Source of the DNA: a virus | Length of the DNA stretch: 64,000 nucleotides | IMG/VR virus record: IMGVR_UViG_3300027782_000027 | Span: 1 to 64,000 of that record | Strand: one strand, 5' to 3' | In this document: one piece after another, positions 7,110-14,765 of the stretch | Layout: the number at the start of each line of letters is the position of its first letter | Position numbering within the stretch: position 1 is the stretch's first letter | Notes under the pieces: model-generated | The model's database searches: none | What the model was told of the DNA's origin: nothing | What the model saw: the letters and a program-made list of their open reading frames with translations, nothing else | Position numbers and translations under genes: made by a program

Positions 7110-7817
7110 ATGGATTTATCAAAGTTTTTAACCATAGTAATCCCTTGTAAGAACGAGGGCAAGATAATTGAACAAACGTTGTCCTTATTAAACTTTCAAA
7201 AGGGAATACAAGATGTTAGAGTTATTGTTTGTGATTCATCGGATGATGATTATACATCCTATTCTTTGGAAAATAGGAGAACAGATTATTTTAATCTACA
7301 GATTATTTCAGGAGGACTTCCGTCTGTTGCAAGAAATAAGGGAGCAGAGAATGTGGAAACACCTTATGTTCTATTTTTGGATGCTGACATATTCTTATTG
7401 GATTTTGACATATTAAACAATTGTATATGGGAGTTCTTATTACATAATACAGATTTGATTACATGTAAGGTAAGGTCAACGACAGGTGAGTATAATAGTA
7501 TATTCAGATTGTTTGACACCATACAAAAGGTATTTAAACCAATCACGCCATTTTGTCTTGGTGGGTTTATGATGGTTAAGAAAGAAGTATATGATACAAT
7601 CGGCGGGTTTGATGAAAACGCAAGAGTTGCTGAGGATTATCTATTCTCCAAACAAGTTAAACCAAGTAAGTTTTATATCATGAATACAACAGTATTCACA
7701 AGTCCAAGAAGGTTCAAACAGAAAGGTGTGTGGTATATGTTAAAACTTATGGTTAGTTCATTCTTCAACAGGAACAATAAAAATCATTTTGAGGATGATA
7801 AAGGATACTGGGAATGA
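7110..7817 (+). CDS. Family 2 glycosyltransferase
   Basis: GT-A fold signature: LTIVIPCKNEGKIIEQTL at the N terminus, VIVCDSSDDD for nucleotide binding, RNKGAENVETPYVLFLDADI with the DAD metal-binding motif (about residues 90-96), and later GGFDENARVAEDY. Expected to transfer a sugar from a nucleotide donor. Target unknown: host surface glycan, phage DNA or virion protein. ATG 7110 is preferred over 7083 by homology to family starts. It overlaps the next gene by ATGA, so the two are likely one operon. Confidence 0.85.
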   Translation: MDLSKFLTIVIPCKNEGKIIEQTLSLLNFQKGIQDVRVIVCDSSDDDYTSYSLENRRTDYFNLQIISGGLPSVARNKGAENVETPYVLFLDADIFLLDFDILNNCIWEFLLHNTDLITCKVRSTTGEYNSIFRLFDTIQKVFKPITPFCLGGFMMVKKEVYDTIGGFDENARVAEDYLFSKQVKPSKFYIMNTTVFTSPRRFKQKGVWYMLKLMVSSFFNRNNKNHFEDDKGYWE

Positions 7818-8527
7818 ATAATTGGAAAACGATAATCATGAGTGACTTACACTTAGGAGCGAGACAATCACAGACAGATAAGATAATAAGTTTCTTGGAT
7901 AATAACACAACGGAAAAACTAATACTGAACGGTGATATAATAGATGGTTGGGCTCTCAAAGGTAATGGTAAATGGACAAAGGATTGTACCAAGATATTCA
8001 GGAAGTTCATGAAGATGTCCGAGAAGAATACAAAGGTAATTTATATAAGAGGAAACCATGATGACTTCTTAAAAGATTTTATTCCATTTAAATTAAACAA
8101 CATCAGGATTGTAAGGAAGTATGTTCATACAGGGATAGATAATAGAAAGTATTTTTGTTTTCACGGAGATGTATTGGATTTTGTTATAATGGAAGCAAGA
8201 TGGCTTGCAGTAATCGGTGGATGGTCATATGATATTGTCATTAAGTTTAATACTCTATATAACAAAATAAGAAAGTGGTTTAACTTACCATATCATTCAT
8301 TAGCTAACACAATAAAACAATCTGTAAAAGGGGCGATTAACTTTGTATCTGATTTTGAGGATAACGCGAAAGGTTTAACAAAACAAAAGGGATATGATGT
8401 TGCGGTGTGTGGACATATTCATCACCCGAAGATAGAGAATGACTATATGAACTCAGGAGACTTTTGTGAGAACTCTACATGTCTTGTAGAAGATTACAAT
8501 GGGGTGTGGAAAATAATTACTATCTAA
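7814..8527 (+). CDS. LpxH-like calcineurin-type metallophosphoesterase
   Basis: Metallophosphoesterase motifs in order: SDLHLGA (D-x-H), NGDIIDGW (GDxxD), RGNHDD (GNHD), FCFHGDVLD (H) and CGHIHHPKI (GHxH). This layout matches UDP-2,3-diacylglucosamine hydrolase-like enzymes. A hydrophobic-aromatic insertion (residues ~125-160) may be a membrane-interacting cap. Coupled to the glycosyltransferase by ATGA overlap, which suggests a surface-lipid or glycan modification role. Substrate not determinable here. Confidence 0.85.
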   Translation: MNNWKTIIMSDLHLGARQSQTDKIISFLDNNTTEKLILNGDIIDGWALKGNGKWTKDCTKIFRKFMKMSEKNTKVIYIRGNHDDFLKDFIPFKLNNIRIVRKYVHTGIDNRKYFCFHGDVLDFVIMEARWLAVIGGWSYDIVIKFNTLYNKIRKWFNLPYHSLANTIKQSVKGAINFVSDFEDNAKGLTKQKGYDVAVCGHIHHPKIENDYMNSGDFCENSTCLVEDYNGVWKIITI

Positions 8528-8816
8528 CTATAACTTCTTTAACTCTTCTATCCAAAGTATTCTCAACCCATCTAGCAATAACATATTTAGAATTATCAAA
8601 TTCTATAGAGAAGAAATCTTTAATCTCATCAATTAACCCAAAAATTATTACACACTCACCACCTCTAAAGTATTCGATTGATGAGTCGATATATTCACCA
8701 CCTTCAGAATTGGCGAAGTAAATTGCACTCCCTCTTTTAATCTGAATAAAGTTCTTAATATCCAAATATCTAAAGATTACTCTATCTAATTGTGATTCTG
8801 TTATAAGGTATTTCAT
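8520..8816 (-). CDS. MKYLITES-family protein with C-terminal W-V helix
   Basis: MKYLITESQLDRVIFRYLDI, IIFGLIDEIKDFFSIEF, then VIARWVENTLDRRVKEVIVR. Paralogue of 4956, nearly identical over the first 27 residues. Converges on the phosphoesterase with an 8-nt overlap. Confidence 0.75.
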   Translation of the reverse strand: MKYLITESQLDRVIFRYLDIKNFIQIKRGSAIYFANSEGGEYIDSSIEYFRGGECVIIFGLIDEIKDFFSIEFDNSKYVIARWVENTLDRRVKEVIVR

Positions 8817-8832
8817 TATATATAAATATTAG

Positions 8833-9168
8833 TTAGAAGGGTAACCTCAATGTCAAACTTCCACTGTTTGTAATGGACATTGATTTTTCGTAACTGTATT
8901 TTACTTGTAATGTATCACCAATCCATCGAACAATAATCTTCTCAGAATCAGAATCACTCAAAGAAAATAATGATGAAATATCGTCAACTAATTCATAATT
9001 CATAAAAGAAAAATTATCACTCATATCGTATCTGATTTGACAATACTTATCACCTTCTGAATTAACAAAGTATATAGTGTCTTTATCCTCAACCTGAATA
9101 AAATCTTGATTGTCAAGATACCTAAAGATTACTTTTTCTAATTTAGATTCTGTGATAAGATATTTCAT
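8833..9168 (-). CDS. MKYLITES-family protein with C-terminal W-V helix
   Basis: MKYLITESKLEKVIFRYLDN, DDISSLFSLSDSDSEKIIVRWIGDTLQVKYS. Same family. The start lies on a divergent promoter spacer shared with 9201. Confidence 0.75.
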   Translation of the reverse strand: MKYLITESKLEKVIFRYLDNQDFIQVEDKDTIYFVNSEGDKYCQIRYDMSDNFSFMNYELVDDISSLFSLSDSDSEKIIVRWIGDTLQVKYSYEKSMSITNSGSLTLRLPF

Positions 9169-9200
9169 ATGATAATAAATATAATTATATTTATAATATT
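9169..9200. promoter_or_regulatory. Bidirectional late-type promoter spacer
   Basis: A third 32-nt divergent spacer with two opposed boxes. TATTTATA at 9188-9195 ends 5 nt before ATG 9201. Nearly the same sequence as 3820-3851. Confidence 0.6.
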
Positions 9201-9656
9201 ATGAACCTACAACAAAACATAAAAAGAATATTAAGGGAAGAATACACCGTAAAACAGATGAAGTTATTAACTATCGCAAGTCAGGTGGGGTTACTAAAGA
9301 CAGGAGAAATGTTCGGTGGTATAGAATACCTTATAAATGTGTTAGGTGATGAGTTCCTTACAACAAACAATAAGGTTAAGATTATTAGGGAAGTAGTAGA
9401 AACAACCGATTATGAATATATCACACTAATGGATATGAATGAAAACCCAATAGTTCTCAAGGTTGGAGACGGTAAACTTTCACAAATAGAAATGATAAAT
9501 AAAGAAGATGTTACAGTGTTCCATTATGGTGGATATGAATACTCACAAGATTTAGGTGAAAGTTATATATCTTATGAAGAACTACCAAAAGATGTATTAG
9601 ATGATATCTTTAATATGGTATTAGATTTCTATACAGATACTTTAGAGAATAAGTAA
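9201..9656 (+). CDS. Tagged protein, MNLQQNIKRILREE class
   Basis: The tag is followed by a helical segment (SQVGLLKTGEMFGGIEYLINVLG) resembling the FGG segment of 22585-23094, then a beta-rich acidic C-terminal domain. Unknown function. It abuts array ORF 4 end to end. Confidence 0.7.
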   Translation: MNLQQNIKRILREEYTVKQMKLLTIASQVGLLKTGEMFGGIEYLINVLGDEFLTTNNKVKIIREVVETTDYEYITLMDMNENPIVLKVGDGKLSQIEMINKEDVTVFHYGGYEYSQDLGESYISYEELPKDVLDDIFNMVLDFYTDTLENK

Positions 9657-10385
9657 TTATTGATTTAAGACCTGTTCCATCACATAATTCATTACAGACA
9701 TTTCTACATCCGTTGTACATACCTTATTATTTAATACCTCTTCCACTCCTCTTGTGAAAGGTCCAGAATATGCTTCCATTGTAGATACCTTATGATTTAA
9801 TACCTCTTCTACCTCAATTCTTCCAACGTAATCAAGTGAATCGGTTGTGGATACCTTATGATTTAAGACCTCTTCCACCAATGAATGTTCGGGGTATTTG
9901 AGAATGGTAGTTGTAGACACCTTAACATTATGACTTAATACATCTTCCACCTTCCAAGGAACACGAACTTTAACATCGCACGTTGTGGATACCTTATGAT
10001 TTAATACATCTTCCACCATCATGCTTTCAACACCGCTACCTGTCACGGTTGTGGATACCTTATGATTTAAGACCTCTTCCACCACGTAGTTCCTAAGCCC
10101 TATAGGGCGATATGTTGCGGATACCTTATGATTTAAGACCTCTTCCACCCAAGAAGATAGAACAGGACAAAAATCATCCGAACTCATGGAGAATATTTGA
10201 AAAAACGAATTAAAAAAATCGTATCTCCACCATAAAGTACCTGACTCATCAAGTTCAAAGTACCAATGTTTATTATCCCTATTAATGAACCATATAGACC
10301 CATTATAAGGAATAATCTCACAATCACCTAACTCTCTATATAGGTGTTTAAAAATAATTTGTTTTAATCTATCTGTAATAACCAT
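9657..10385 (-). CDS. Array protein 4: conserved domain plus 8 repeat units
   Basis: Predicted 242 residues. The domain begins MVITDRLKQIIFKHLYRELG and ends SSWVEEVLNHKVSAT. Seven inserts of 10 residues follow (YRPIGLRNYV, VTGSGVESMM, CDVKVRVPWK, TILKYPEHSL, DSLDYVGRIE, EAYSGPFTRG, DVEMSVMNYV) between VEEVLNHKVSTT-type repeats. One repeat has two extra residues (VEDVLSHNVKVSTT), and the last is cut short as MEQVLNQ. It stands alone about 7 kb from the triple array and has its own strong host-type promoter. Function unknown. Confidence 0.75.
   Translation of the reverse strand: MVITDRLKQIIFKHLYRELGDCEIIPYNGSIWFINRDNKHWYFELDESGTLWWRYDFFNSFFQIFSMSSDDFCPVLSSWVEEVLNHKVSATYRPIGLRNYVVEEVLNHKVSTTVTGSGVESMMVEDVLNHKVSTTCDVKVRVPWKVEDVLSHNVKVSTTTILKYPEHSLVEEVLNHKVSTTDSLDYVGRIEVEEVLNHKVSTMEAYSGPFTRGVEEVLNNKVCTTDVEMSVMNYVMEQVLNQ
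9658..10149 (-). repeat. CRISPR-like in-frame repeat-spacer array 4
   Basis: Repeats start at 9712, 9778, 9844, 9910, 9982, 10048 and 10114, with a truncated copy at 9658-9681. All are 36 nt except 9910-9951, which is 42 nt. All seven spacers are exactly 30 nt and mutually unrelated. The 6-nt enlargement keeps the frame. Confidence 0.8.
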
Positions 10386-10389
10386 AGAG

Positions 10390-10421
10390 CAAATATAGTA
10401 AGAAATTATGAACTAAACAAA
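10390..10421 (-). promoter_or_regulatory. Host-type promoter of array ORF 4 (-33 TTTG, 20 nt, TATATTTG)
   Basis: On the minus strand, TTTG (plus 10418-10421) is followed after exactly 20 nt by TATATTTG (10390-10397), the canonical Bacteroidota housekeeping promoter. The -7 box ends 4 nt before the ATG, implying a leaderless transcript. Confidence 0.7.
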
Positions 10422-10734
10422 CTCATTCCCCCATTCCACTATCGTGTCGTTCCATTCCCCTAGCGGGTCATTACACTAATGGGTTCATTCATTTGTTTAC
10501 TTCTTAATTTCCCCTATTGTATGAATCTATAATTAACGTACAACACTAATCTATAATAATCCCCCATAATGAAAGACATATAGTATGAGGGGACATAACA
10601 TATTACTGTTAATGGTATTGTACCCATCGGGATAATGAAATACCCTAAAGGGTATATAATATGATATGAGTATACCTGTTAGGGTATAAAATATATGGTG
10701 GAATGTGAAGGGGACAATGTCCTTTATAGGGAAC

Positions 10735-10752
10735 ATAACCCTACAGGGTTAT
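10735..10752. repeat. Perfect-arm hairpin
   Basis: The 8-nt arms ATAACCCT and AGGGTTAT are separated by 2 nt in the non-coding region. There is no T-tract to make it a terminator. Confidence 0.5.
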
Positions 10753-11198
10753 CCCTTATATAACACATTATGTCCCACTTTTTACCACCACTATAATTGT
10801 CCATATCATGTGTCTATATGGTAAGGGGAAATCTTAAAAACCTCATTATATTCGGGTCAAGAACCCCGTTGAAGACACTATAAAATACACTTTTCGTTGA
10901 AGGATTTAAACAACTAAAGTCTGTCCACGCCACTTTATTGTTACATCCTATTTTTAGCTGGAAAATGTATATAGTTAAAAAAACCCTTCTCACACTATCA
11001 GGAGGACCACTTTTTTCACTTTTCATATAACCAAAAACCCCTCTCACATATATGTCAGTGGTAAAAAGTGGGAAATAAAAACTTAACATAAACTATACAT
11101 TATACCATATATTTATTATGATTATTAGGTCTAAAAGTGGTCAAGGGGATTATCCCCCATCTGACACTCAACTGACATTTTGACAAAATCAAGAAAAA

Positions 11199-11495
11199 AT
11201 GAATAATAATTTATCAACAATTCCCCCTGACGATATGTCTAACCCCATTTCCATACCTGACATACTGAAGAATGTGAGGGTTGTAACTGACCCTTTACGG
11301 GATGTTGTTGCGGTGACCCTATATTATAATGGGGAAAAGGTGGGTAAGATGGAGTATAGGAAAGCTTCATCTACATACCAAGGAGACATGAAGATATTAA
11401 CATTGTATTCACTGACCCCTGAGTTCATGGAGTTATTCAAGGGACAGGAAAACCCAATTAGGATTTTAGACAACCATATTAAAGTGTTTGTTTAA
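11199..11495 (+). CDS. Hypothetical protein
   Basis: A 98-residue protein with a proline-rich N terminus and a beta-rich core (VVAVTLYYNGEKVGKMEYRK). Not recognised. It overlaps the convergent metalloprotease-like gene by 17 nt. No packaging tag, unlike its neighbours. Confidence 0.6.
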   Translation: MNNNLSTIPPDDMSNPISIPDILKNVRVVTDPLRDVVAVTLYYNGEKVGKMEYRKASSTYQGDMKILTLYSLTPEFMELFKGQENPIRILDNHIKVFV

Positions 11496-11865
11496 ACTGT
11501 TTCCAAATAACACTCTTGTATTTTGTTTCATTTCCCCGAGCTTCTATTTCAAAGGGGCAGTCCCAATAACCATGTCTTGTTTGTGATGATGCGTAGTTAC
11601 GTTTGATACCCCTTTGTATGTGGTGGGTGTATTCGTGTATGATTGTTTTTACAAACTTATCAACAGTCTCACATGTGGATGGGTTTATCACCAATGCTTC
11701 ATAATCGTATTGGCCATAGAGATTTGTTAACCCGTTTCTAATTTTTAGTTTCGGGGATGGTTTGTTTCCATGACCGAGTGTCTTTCTAACTATGGTTATA
11801 AGTTGTAACCCCATCTTACGAAGTTCGGTGGTTGTGTATGTGTCTAATCTATCTTTGAGTTTCAT
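11479..11865 (-). CDS. HExxH zinc metallopeptidase-like protein
   Basis: About 128 residues from MKLKDRLDTYTTTELRKMG. The longer upstream frame to 12054 overlaps another gene and looks non-coding. IIHEYTHHIQRG is an HExxH zinc site near residue 80, and a downstream PFEIEARGNE could give the third ligand. Resembles SprT/minigluzincin-type phage metalloproteins. Substrate unknown. It forms a tight pair with the following gene. Confidence 0.65.
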   Translation of the reverse strand: MKLKDRLDTYTTTELRKMGLQLITIVRKTLGHGNKPSPKLKIRNGLTNLYGQYDYEALVINPSTCETVDKFVKTIIHEYTHHIQRGIKRNYASSQTRHGYWDCPFEIEARGNETKYKSVIWKQFKQTL

Positions 11866-11866
11866 A

Positions 11867-12289
11867 TTAGTCGATGAATTTGTAAGTGATGTTCCCGATG
11901 ATTTCGTCATTGTGTCTTGGTAATGGGATAGAGGCAGCTTTGAAGAAGGTTGGGATGATTGTGTTGTTGATAAGTTTCTGTGCTCCGTTGTTAGCTGACC
12001 ACTTTCTGCTCTTGAAGTAACTTGCTCTGTGATGACTACGCCAAGAGTTAACACTTGGGATTGATGACTCAGCGTAACGGTGGCCTTCTTTCTTCATGGT
12101 TACCTCTATGTTAATCACACGACCATAAGCGTTAGCGTTCCAACTCCACTTATCTGTCTCACCCACAGATACAATACGAACCGATACCTCACCGAAGTGG
12201 TTCCATGTGTCAGTCATAACAACAAGGTTCTGCTTCTTGATGAATCTCATTAACAATTTGGTTGATAGTTTGTCTTGGGTGATTTTCAT
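11867..12289 (-). CDS. Hypothetical protein paired with a metallopeptidase
   Basis: 140 residues, basic, with KWSWNANAYGRVINIEVTMK and WRSHHRASYFKSRKW. Not recognised. It ends 1 nt before the start of the HExxH gene, so the two are probably co-transcribed and co-translated. Confidence 0.65.
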   Translation of the reverse strand: MKITQDKLSTKLLMRFIKKQNLVVMTDTWNHFGEVSVRIVSVGETDKWSWNANAYGRVINIEVTMKKEGHRYAESSIPSVNSWRSHHRASYFKSRKWSANNGAQKLINNTIIPTFFKAASIPLPRHNDEIIGNITYKFID

Positions 12290-12603
12290 AGTGGTTGTTT
12301 ATTGTTCTACAAATATACAACAATTTTCTTCCCCCACAAGAAAAATCTTCTTTTTTTTTAAAAGCAGGGTGGAGTACACACTCCAAGCATTAACCGTGCC
12401 AGCCCTTTATCCCCTTATCGTTATAAGGTACAGTTAGGGGGCTAAGTAACAACGAAAATAATTAATAAAAAATTAGGATGTTAACTTTCTTCGCCGTATC
12501 TTTGTGTTGACGCTCTATTTTATATAAAAAAACATATAAGGCACCAAGCTAAGTTACGGCGAATATTTTGAATAAACAAATATATTTCCCCAAGATATTA
12601 TCT

Positions 12604-12611
12604 TATATTTG
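12604..12611 (+). promoter_or_regulatory. Host-type -7 box, leaderless
   Basis: TATATTTG ends 4 nt before ATG 12616. The longer reading frame from 12568 would run through the promoter. Confidence 0.5.
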
Positions 12612-12615
12612 TATA

Positions 12616-12918
12616 ATGAGACAGAAGATATATACACTAAAAGATTTTGACTTCAAACCCCATGGAGTGGTAAAGGGTGCGGTACAAGGATTACTTACAC
12701 TCCCCAACAATATCACAGTATCCATTGTAGGTGGTGGTCTTCAATCTATTGTCGGTGGGATGAATATGTTACGTGGTGATGGAGTGGATACCTTTGAAGT
12801 AGCCGCTTGGTGGGGTGACCAAGGTGATTGGATTAAACTATCTGACTACGATGATGTATTATCATATGTTGATAAAGATAGACTACCAATCATACTACTT
12901 GACTTATCTAAGAAATAA
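12616..12918 (+). CDS. Hypothetical protein with Gly-rich segment
   Basis: MRQKIYTLKDFDFKPHGVVK, then NNITVSIVGGGLQSIVGGMN and DTFEVAAWWGDQGDWIKL. About 100 residues, unrecognised. Similar small proteins occur in phages of Bacteroidota, but I cannot name a family. Confidence 0.65.
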   Translation: MRQKIYTLKDFDFKPHGVVKGAVQGLLTLPNNITVSIVGGGLQSIVGGMNMLRGDGVDTFEVAAWWGDQGDWIKLSDYDDVLSYVDKDRLPIILLDLSKK

Positions 12919-12950
12919 TTTGTTTATGTAAAACCTTTGTCGTATATTTG
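12919..12950 (+). promoter_or_regulatory. Host-type promoter (-33 TTTG, 20 nt, TATATTTG)
   Basis: TTTG 12919-12922 and TATATTTG 12943-12950 have the canonical 20-nt spacing. They lie 13 nt upstream of the lipoprotein ATG. Confidence 0.7.
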
Positions 12951-12963
12951 TAGTCTACACACT

Positions 12964-13152
12964 ATGAAGAAATACATACTATCCCTAATCATGTTAGTCG
13001 TTATACTAACATCTTGTTCTACCCCACAACGTGGGTACAACTACAAGAAACATTCTAACACACAACAGAAGATGTATAAACAAACTAAGAGAGTGAACAA
13101 AGGTAAGAACCAACTACAACATCAGTGTACCCCTAAGAAACACAGACGATAA
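12964..13152 (+). CDS. Small basic lipoprotein
   Basis: ATG 12964 gives MKKYILSLIMLVVILTSC, a lipoprotein signal with lipobox LTSC. A ~45-residue, very basic, Gln/Lys-rich tail follows with a terminal KKHRR. Expected to be anchored in a membrane of the host. Possible roles are superinfection exclusion or lysis control. Followed after 1 nt by a membrane peptide. Confidence 0.7.
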   Translation: MKKYILSLIMLVVILTSCSTPQRGYNYKKHSNTQQKMYKQTKRVNKGKNQLQHQCTPKKHRR

Positions 13153-13153
13153 T

Positions 13154-13252
13154 ATGAAACGATTTAAGATGACCCCTGACTTGGGGATACTAATATACAT
13201 AGCCATAGTAATTACCCTTGTAGTAATACTAAGAGCTTACCACATACTGTAA
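13154..13252 (+). CDS. 32-residue single-pass membrane peptide
   Basis: MKRFKMTPDLGILIYIAIV and a continuous hydrophobic helix to VVILRAYHIL. It follows the lipoprotein by one base and shares its promoter. Possible lysis or exclusion partner. Confidence 0.5.
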   Translation: MKRFKMTPDLGILIYIAIVITLVVILRAYHIL

Positions 13253-13325
13253 AGGGGAGGGGATACTTATCATAAGTTATCAACACCCCCTCCTATACCC
13301 CCATATACCCCTACCTATGGGGCCC

Positions 13326-13363
13326 CTCCCCCCGTATCCCCCCTTATATAGGGGGTTTTTTGG
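13326..13363 (+). terminator. C-rich hairpin terminator candidate
   Basis: TATCCCCCC..TATAGGGGGTTTTTT is a G/C arm pair followed by six T. It sits in a 230-nt gap dominated by runs of C and G. Confidence 0.5.
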
Positions 13364-13488
13364 GTCAGAAGGGGGGATAATCCCCTCAAAAAAATCCTGG
13401 AAAAATTTTTTAGAAAAGCGACCCTTTGTTTTAAAATGTTCCCTATATGTAAAAAATAAATTTTTGGAAAAATTTTGTATTTATGAAT

Positions 13489-13881
13489 ATGAGTAATGTT
13501 ATTGGTTCGGAAAAGTTTAATGGGTTATTAACTAAGGTTGTTAATTCTGTTATTGGTAAGTATCTTAAAAACGCTACCACTATTGATTACGATTTTAATT
13601 TTAGTGTTAAGGTAAGAAGAGGTATGAGTAAACCATATGTTGGTTGTAATGCGGGTTCTCATGGGGAACCTTATAATTACGTGATTGAGGTTTATTCGGA
13701 TATTGATATACCGAAGGGTTTTACATATAATGATGAGTATAGAAAGAAACACAATAAGATTGCTGATGGGTTTCATAATAGTATAATAGCCAATGAAATT
13801 AAAAATCTTATTCCAATGATGGGTTTGGATACCAAGAGTCTTGGTAATGTGTTTGGTGTTTGTTTTATGAATGTAATTTAA
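13489..13881 (+). CDS. Hypothetical protein
   Basis: Begins MSNVIGSEKFNGLLTKVVN; ATG 13483 in the same frame overlaps the TATTTAT box, so 13489 is chosen. 130 residues with a central YVGCNAGSHGEPYNYVIEVY. Unrecognised. About 55 bases upstream are nearly repeated before the next gene (13887-13943). Confidence 0.6.
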   Translation: MSNVIGSEKFNGLLTKVVNSVIGKYLKNATTIDYDFNFSVKVRRGMSKPYVGCNAGSHGEPYNYVIEVYSDIDIPKGFTYNDEYRKKHNKIADGFHNSIIANEIKNLIPMMGLDTKSLGNVFGVCFMNVI

Positions 13882-13943
13882 GTACACCACCCCTTTGTTT
13901 TAAAATATTCCCTATATTTGAAAAATAAATTTTTGGAAAAATT

Positions 13944-14216
13944 ATGAGTATTTTGTCAAATAAGAGAATGGAATTTTTAAAGAATTATATTGAGGGTGAG
14001 TTACGTGATTATGATTGGTTTAAGGGTGTTAAGGTAAGTATGTCTGAATGGGAATATAATGATTTGAGATTACCTTGTTATGATATTGATATTGATTCGG
14101 GTGGTCAATCTTTGTATAGTGAGTTTATTGAGGACCTTGACACTATGTTTTCTGTATTGTGTCCCAAGGATAAGGATGGGGAGACAATTGCTGTATGGAA
14201 TTTAATCAGTGAATGA
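13944..14216 (+). CDS. Untagged paralogue of 20516-20827
   Basis: 90 residues: EFLKNYIEGELRDYDWFKG..VKVSMSEWEYN..YDIDIDSGGQSLY..DLDTMFSVLCPKDKDGETIAVW. The gene at 20516 has the same body with an added MKYIITESQEMSIRKVN leader. This one starts directly at the body, so it may act in the cell rather than in the capsid. Confidence 0.7.
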   Translation: MSILSNKRMEFLKNYIEGELRDYDWFKGVKVSMSEWEYNDLRLPCYDIDIDSGGQSLYSEFIEDLDTMFSVLCPKDKDGETIAVWNLISE

Positions 14217-14241
14217 GTATTTATTGTAAACATTATATAAT

Positions 14242-14739
14242 ATGAAAAAAGTTGTAAGATTAACAGAGTCGGATTTAACAAGAATTGTTAAACGAGTAAT
14301 AAATGAGAAAAAAGAAATGATTCGTATTACGGGTGATTATAGTGGGGCTAAACATGTACTTGGTAGTTCTGCATCTCCTGAAGATATTATGGATGAATAT
14401 AATAATGCAGTTGAAGAGGGAACACCTCTTGTTAGTTATTCTGATGGTGTGTTCTATAATCAGGATGATAAAGAGATTCCTGTAGACGTTGTTTTGGATG
14501 AATTGAATTATGCAATTCTTGGTTATGAAGAAGAAGATTATGATGATATGGGGGATTCTCCAAAACAAAAAAGATTTGGTGATGGTAATGAAAATGAAAT
14601 GTATTTAACCGATAATGTAAGGTTCCACCGTAAAGGGGGGAGGTTAACTTTAAGTTACACTCCGACTAAGACTATGGGAGGACTTACTATATCTGATAAA
14701 CAGAAGAAGATGTTAATTGATTTTTTAAACAGGAATTAA
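14242..14739 (+). CDS. Tagged protein, VVRLTESDL class; ASPSDI family
   Basis: The tag MKKVVRLTESDLTRIVKRVI-NE is followed by a body with SASPEDIMDEYNNAVEEGTP and VVLDELNYAILG, shared with 17769-18362. Acidic low-complexity stretch in the middle. Unknown function; predicted head-packaged. Confidence 0.75.
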   Translation: MKKVVRLTESDLTRIVKRVINEKKEMIRITGDYSGAKHVLGSSASPEDIMDEYNNAVEEGTPLVSYSDGVFYNQDDKEIPVDVVLDELNYAILGYEEEDYDDMGDSPKQKRFGDGNENEMYLTDNVRFHRKGGRLTLSYTPTKTMGGLTISDKQKKMLIDFLNRN

Positions 14740-14765
14740 CCTCTCCAATGATAGTATTGTTGGAC

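Larger units (their letters stand above)
10386..11198. other. Non-coding region with short inverted repeats and a recurring AAAAGTGG motif
   Basis: About 0.8 kb without a convincing gene. It holds hairpins such as ATAACCCT..AGGGTTAT (10735-10752) and TACCCT..AGGGTA (10641-10654). CCACTTTTT or its complement occurs near 10774, 11007, 11060 and 11132. Two minus-strand reading frames (10551-10736, 10814-11089) lack family signatures and are not called. It could be a replication origin, a regulatory RNA or an inactive remnant. Confidence 0.5.

Noticed and set aside
435-10385. Ordinary CRISPR-Cas locus
   Set aside because: No cas genes in the window, arrays are fused in frame to a conserved coding domain, and the repeat itself derives from that domain. 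I therefore list them as CRISPR-like repeats.
435-10385. Diversity-generating retroelement as source of the variable inserts
   Set aside because: No reverse transcriptase or template repeat is visible, and the inserts do not show adenine-biased variation of one template.
10551-11089. Minus-strand ORFs 10551-10736 and 10814-11089
   Set aside because: Composition and lack of promoter/start signals suggest chance frames in the non-coding region. The second is not fully excluded.
11866-12054. N-terminal extension of the HExxH protein to 12054
   Set aside because: It overlaps the well-formed gene 11867-12289 in another frame and is Ser/Thr-rich without conservation signals. The Met at 11865 gives the normal family start.
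13528-13890. Minus-strand ORFs opposite plus-strand genes (13528-13890, 14275-14568, 18102-18323, 19246-19488)
   Set aside because: Asn/Ile-rich shadows of AT-rich coding strands with no start signals, while the plus-strand genes have tags and promoter boxes.
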